Source: Planktothrix tepida PCC 9214 (GTDB taxonomy: Bacteria > Cyanobacteriota > Cyanobacteriia > Cyanobacteriales > Microcoleaceae). From it: a DNA stretch of 64,000 bases. The stretch is taken from positions 631,503-695,502 of the forward strand of contig NZ_LN889782.1 of assembly GCF_900009145.1 (NCBI RefSeq), given 5' to 3'. The notes beneath the pieces are model-generated. The model saw only the letters and a list, made by a program, of their open reading frames with translations, did no database searches and was not told the DNA's origin. Both the position numbers and the translations under genes were made by a program. Positions 62,755 to 64,000 of this stretch are shown here, one piece after another (the stretch's first letter is position 1; the number at the start of each line of letters is the position of its first letter).

Positions 62755-64000
62755 TTAAAACCACCAGCACCACAATTTCCGTTTTCCATTGGGTCGAATT
62801 GTACGCCAATTCAATTTAGCCATGGCTAATTGTTCATCACTCACAATGGCATGGGTTAGATTAGCACCACAGAGATTAACACCCCGCAAATTTGCTCGAT
62901 TTAAGCAGGACTCTCTGAGATTAGCACCGCGTAAATCAGCCCGTTCTAAATTAGCATTACTTAAATAAGCTTTAACTAATTGAGCATTCCGAAAATTCAC
63001 GTCTGTTAATCGGGCGCGACCAAAATTTGCCTCTGTTAAATCGGCTCCTTGAAAATTGCTATTACTTAAACGGGATTCGTAAAAATTAGTCCCCGAAAAA
63101 TCAAAATTTTCTAAATTTAAACCGCTTAATTCACAGTCTGCAAAATCACGTCTTCCTTTAACATAGGCAGTTTTTAATGTGTTTTCATTCCATTTGGGCG
63201 TTGTCGGGGGAAGACTGCTTTTAGTATTATTAGAAACCGTGTCATAAATCATGGTTCTGGGAGAACCTTCCGTCGCACTCATGCCACTAACAAAAGAGTT
63301 ATCATCATAAATATCCGTATCCCCACCCAAATTGCCCTGTTTTTTCTTCGCGACTCGCTGATTTCTGGCTCGAATTTGGGCAGCCATACGCTGTGAAGGT
63401 AACATCAACGAGGTGTTGGGTTCATTTAAAAAAGTAGATTCATTTGTAGAGTTTGTTAATTTGGGGTTAGGAGTCGAGGTAGATTTTTGCTGCGTTACCA
63501 TCCCTTCTGCCAACATTCCATAACTCGATTCAGAATCTAATGCCCGCAGAACATCCTGCGCCGATTGATAGCGATATTGTACAGAAAATTCTAACATCCG
63601 TTGCAATATATTGGCAAAGAAATCACTAACATCTAAATGGGGAAGCCACATAATTTCCCCCGTCACTGAATTGCTTTCAAACGAATTAGGAGACTTTCCA
63701 GTCATTAAATAAACACAAGTCATCCCCACTGCATAAATATCACTGGCATAAACTGGACGTAAGGCCATTTGTTCAGGAGGAGCAAACCCCGATGTGCCAA
63801 TGGCAAAATTAGTAAAAGCAGTTTGTCCAGTTCCCATCATGGTTGCTTGATTGACTTGATCTTTTACCGCTCCAAAGTCAATTAAAACCAAATTTTGATC
63901 AATTCTCCGTCGCAAAATATTAGCAGGTTTAATATCTCGGTGAATAACTTCTTGACTATGAATATAATTCAACAATGGTAAAATTTCGCGCAGGAATTTT
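62755..64000 (-). CDS. Serine/threonine protein kinase with pentapeptide repeats (N-terminus cut)
   Basis: The frame runs off the right edge, so the start and the ATP-binding lobe are missing. The visible part begins with KFLREILPLLNYIH, then the catalytic loop VIHRDIKPANIL, the DFG motif (LIDFGAVKD) and the APE-type GFAPPEQ. A disordered linker (about 175-270) follows and then pentapeptide repeats (GLNLENFDFSGTNFYESRL and similar units), ending in a conserved-looking tail RPNGKRKLWCWWF. The kinase-plus-pentapeptide architecture resembles SpkB of Synechocystis. Its substrates are unknown. Confidence 0.88.
   Translation of the reverse strand, partial: KFLREILPLLNYIHSQEVIHRDIKPANILRRRIDQNLVLIDFGAVKDQVNQATMMGTGQTAFTNFAIGTSGFAPPEQMALRPVYASDIYAVGMTCVYLMTGKSPNSFESNSVTGEIMWLPHLDVSDFFANILQRMLEFSVQYRYQSAQDVLRALDSESSYGMLAEGMVTQQKSTSTPNPKLTNSTNESTFLNEPNTSLMLPSQRMAAQIRARNQRVAKKKQGNLGGDTDIYDDNSFVSGMSATEGSPRTMIYDTVSNNTKSSLPPTTPKWNENTLKTAYVKGRRDFADCELSGLNLENFDFSGTNFYESRLSNSNFQGADLTEANFGRARLTDVNFRNAQLVKAYLSNANLERADLRGANLRESCLNRANLRGVNLCGANLTHAIVSDEQLAMAKLNWRTIRPNGKRKLWCWWF

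Overview
The window is cyanobacterial chromosome, most likely from a filamentous, Planktothrix/Oscillatoria-type organism. The evidence is the petB-petD pair for cytochrome b6f, a D1-processing-type CtpA protease, many HIP1 octamers (GCGATCGC), heptanucleotide tandem repeats, and large cyanobacterial signalling proteins (MHYT, CBS, GAF, CHASE2, NB-ARC, CHAT). The genus is inferred from gene content and repeat style; no rRNA or tRNA gene was found.

Layout. 0-7.5 kb is mostly housekeeping: a GT4 glycosyltransferase (cut by the window), petD, petB, ctpA, a flavin oxidoreductase without its redox cysteines, a pentapeptide lipoprotein and a HAD phosphatase. An internally deleted IS200/IS605-like element sits just upstream of petB. 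7.6-13.2 kb is a defence island read leftwards: hsdM, a VapBC-type toxin-antitoxin pair, a broken hsdS, then a Septu-type ATPase/HNH pair (PtuA/PtuB-like). No hsdR is present. 13.2-18.1 kb holds a decayed nucleotide cyclase, a large MHYT hybrid histidine kinase and a WD40 remnant. 18.2-25.1 kb has ureE, an OmpR-type two-component pair, several unknown proteins, a saccharopine-dehydrogenase-like enzyme and a DUF3122 protein.

25.1-31.6 kb is the most interesting accessory block. Six leftward genes, including two adjacent paralogous coiled-coil proteins, face a rightward XRE regulator plus ImmA/IrrE-type metallopeptidase pair across a 319-bp gap carrying palindromes that look like operators. A second PIN toxin-antitoxin pair follows. 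31.6-44.4 kb has a DUF29 protein, a peptidoglycan-binding/SH3 protein, a DUF1501 protein, a GH10-like protein, a GAF-cyclase with an in-frame internal deletion, DUF4330, a CBS-PAS-GAF hybrid kinase and a mannose-1-phosphate guanylyltransferase.

44.7-47.8 kb is a membrane-protein gene split by a complete group II intron. Removing the intron joins two exons in one frame. 47.8-53.6 kb carries small membrane and secreted proteins, an LRR protein, a patatin-like lipase and an NB-ARC protein that ends where its WD40 repeats would normally begin. 53.6-60.5 kb is a cluster of a CHASE2-adenylate cyclase, DUF928, TPR-CHAT protease and FecR-like protein. The window ends with an M3 oligopeptidase and a Ser/Thr kinase with pentapeptide repeats, cut at its N-terminus.

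Overall, stable photosynthesis and cell-envelope genes alternate with second-messenger and conflict modules. Several of these (two cyclases, hsdS, the WD40 fragment, probably the NB-ARC gene) have been shortened by internal or terminal deletions.
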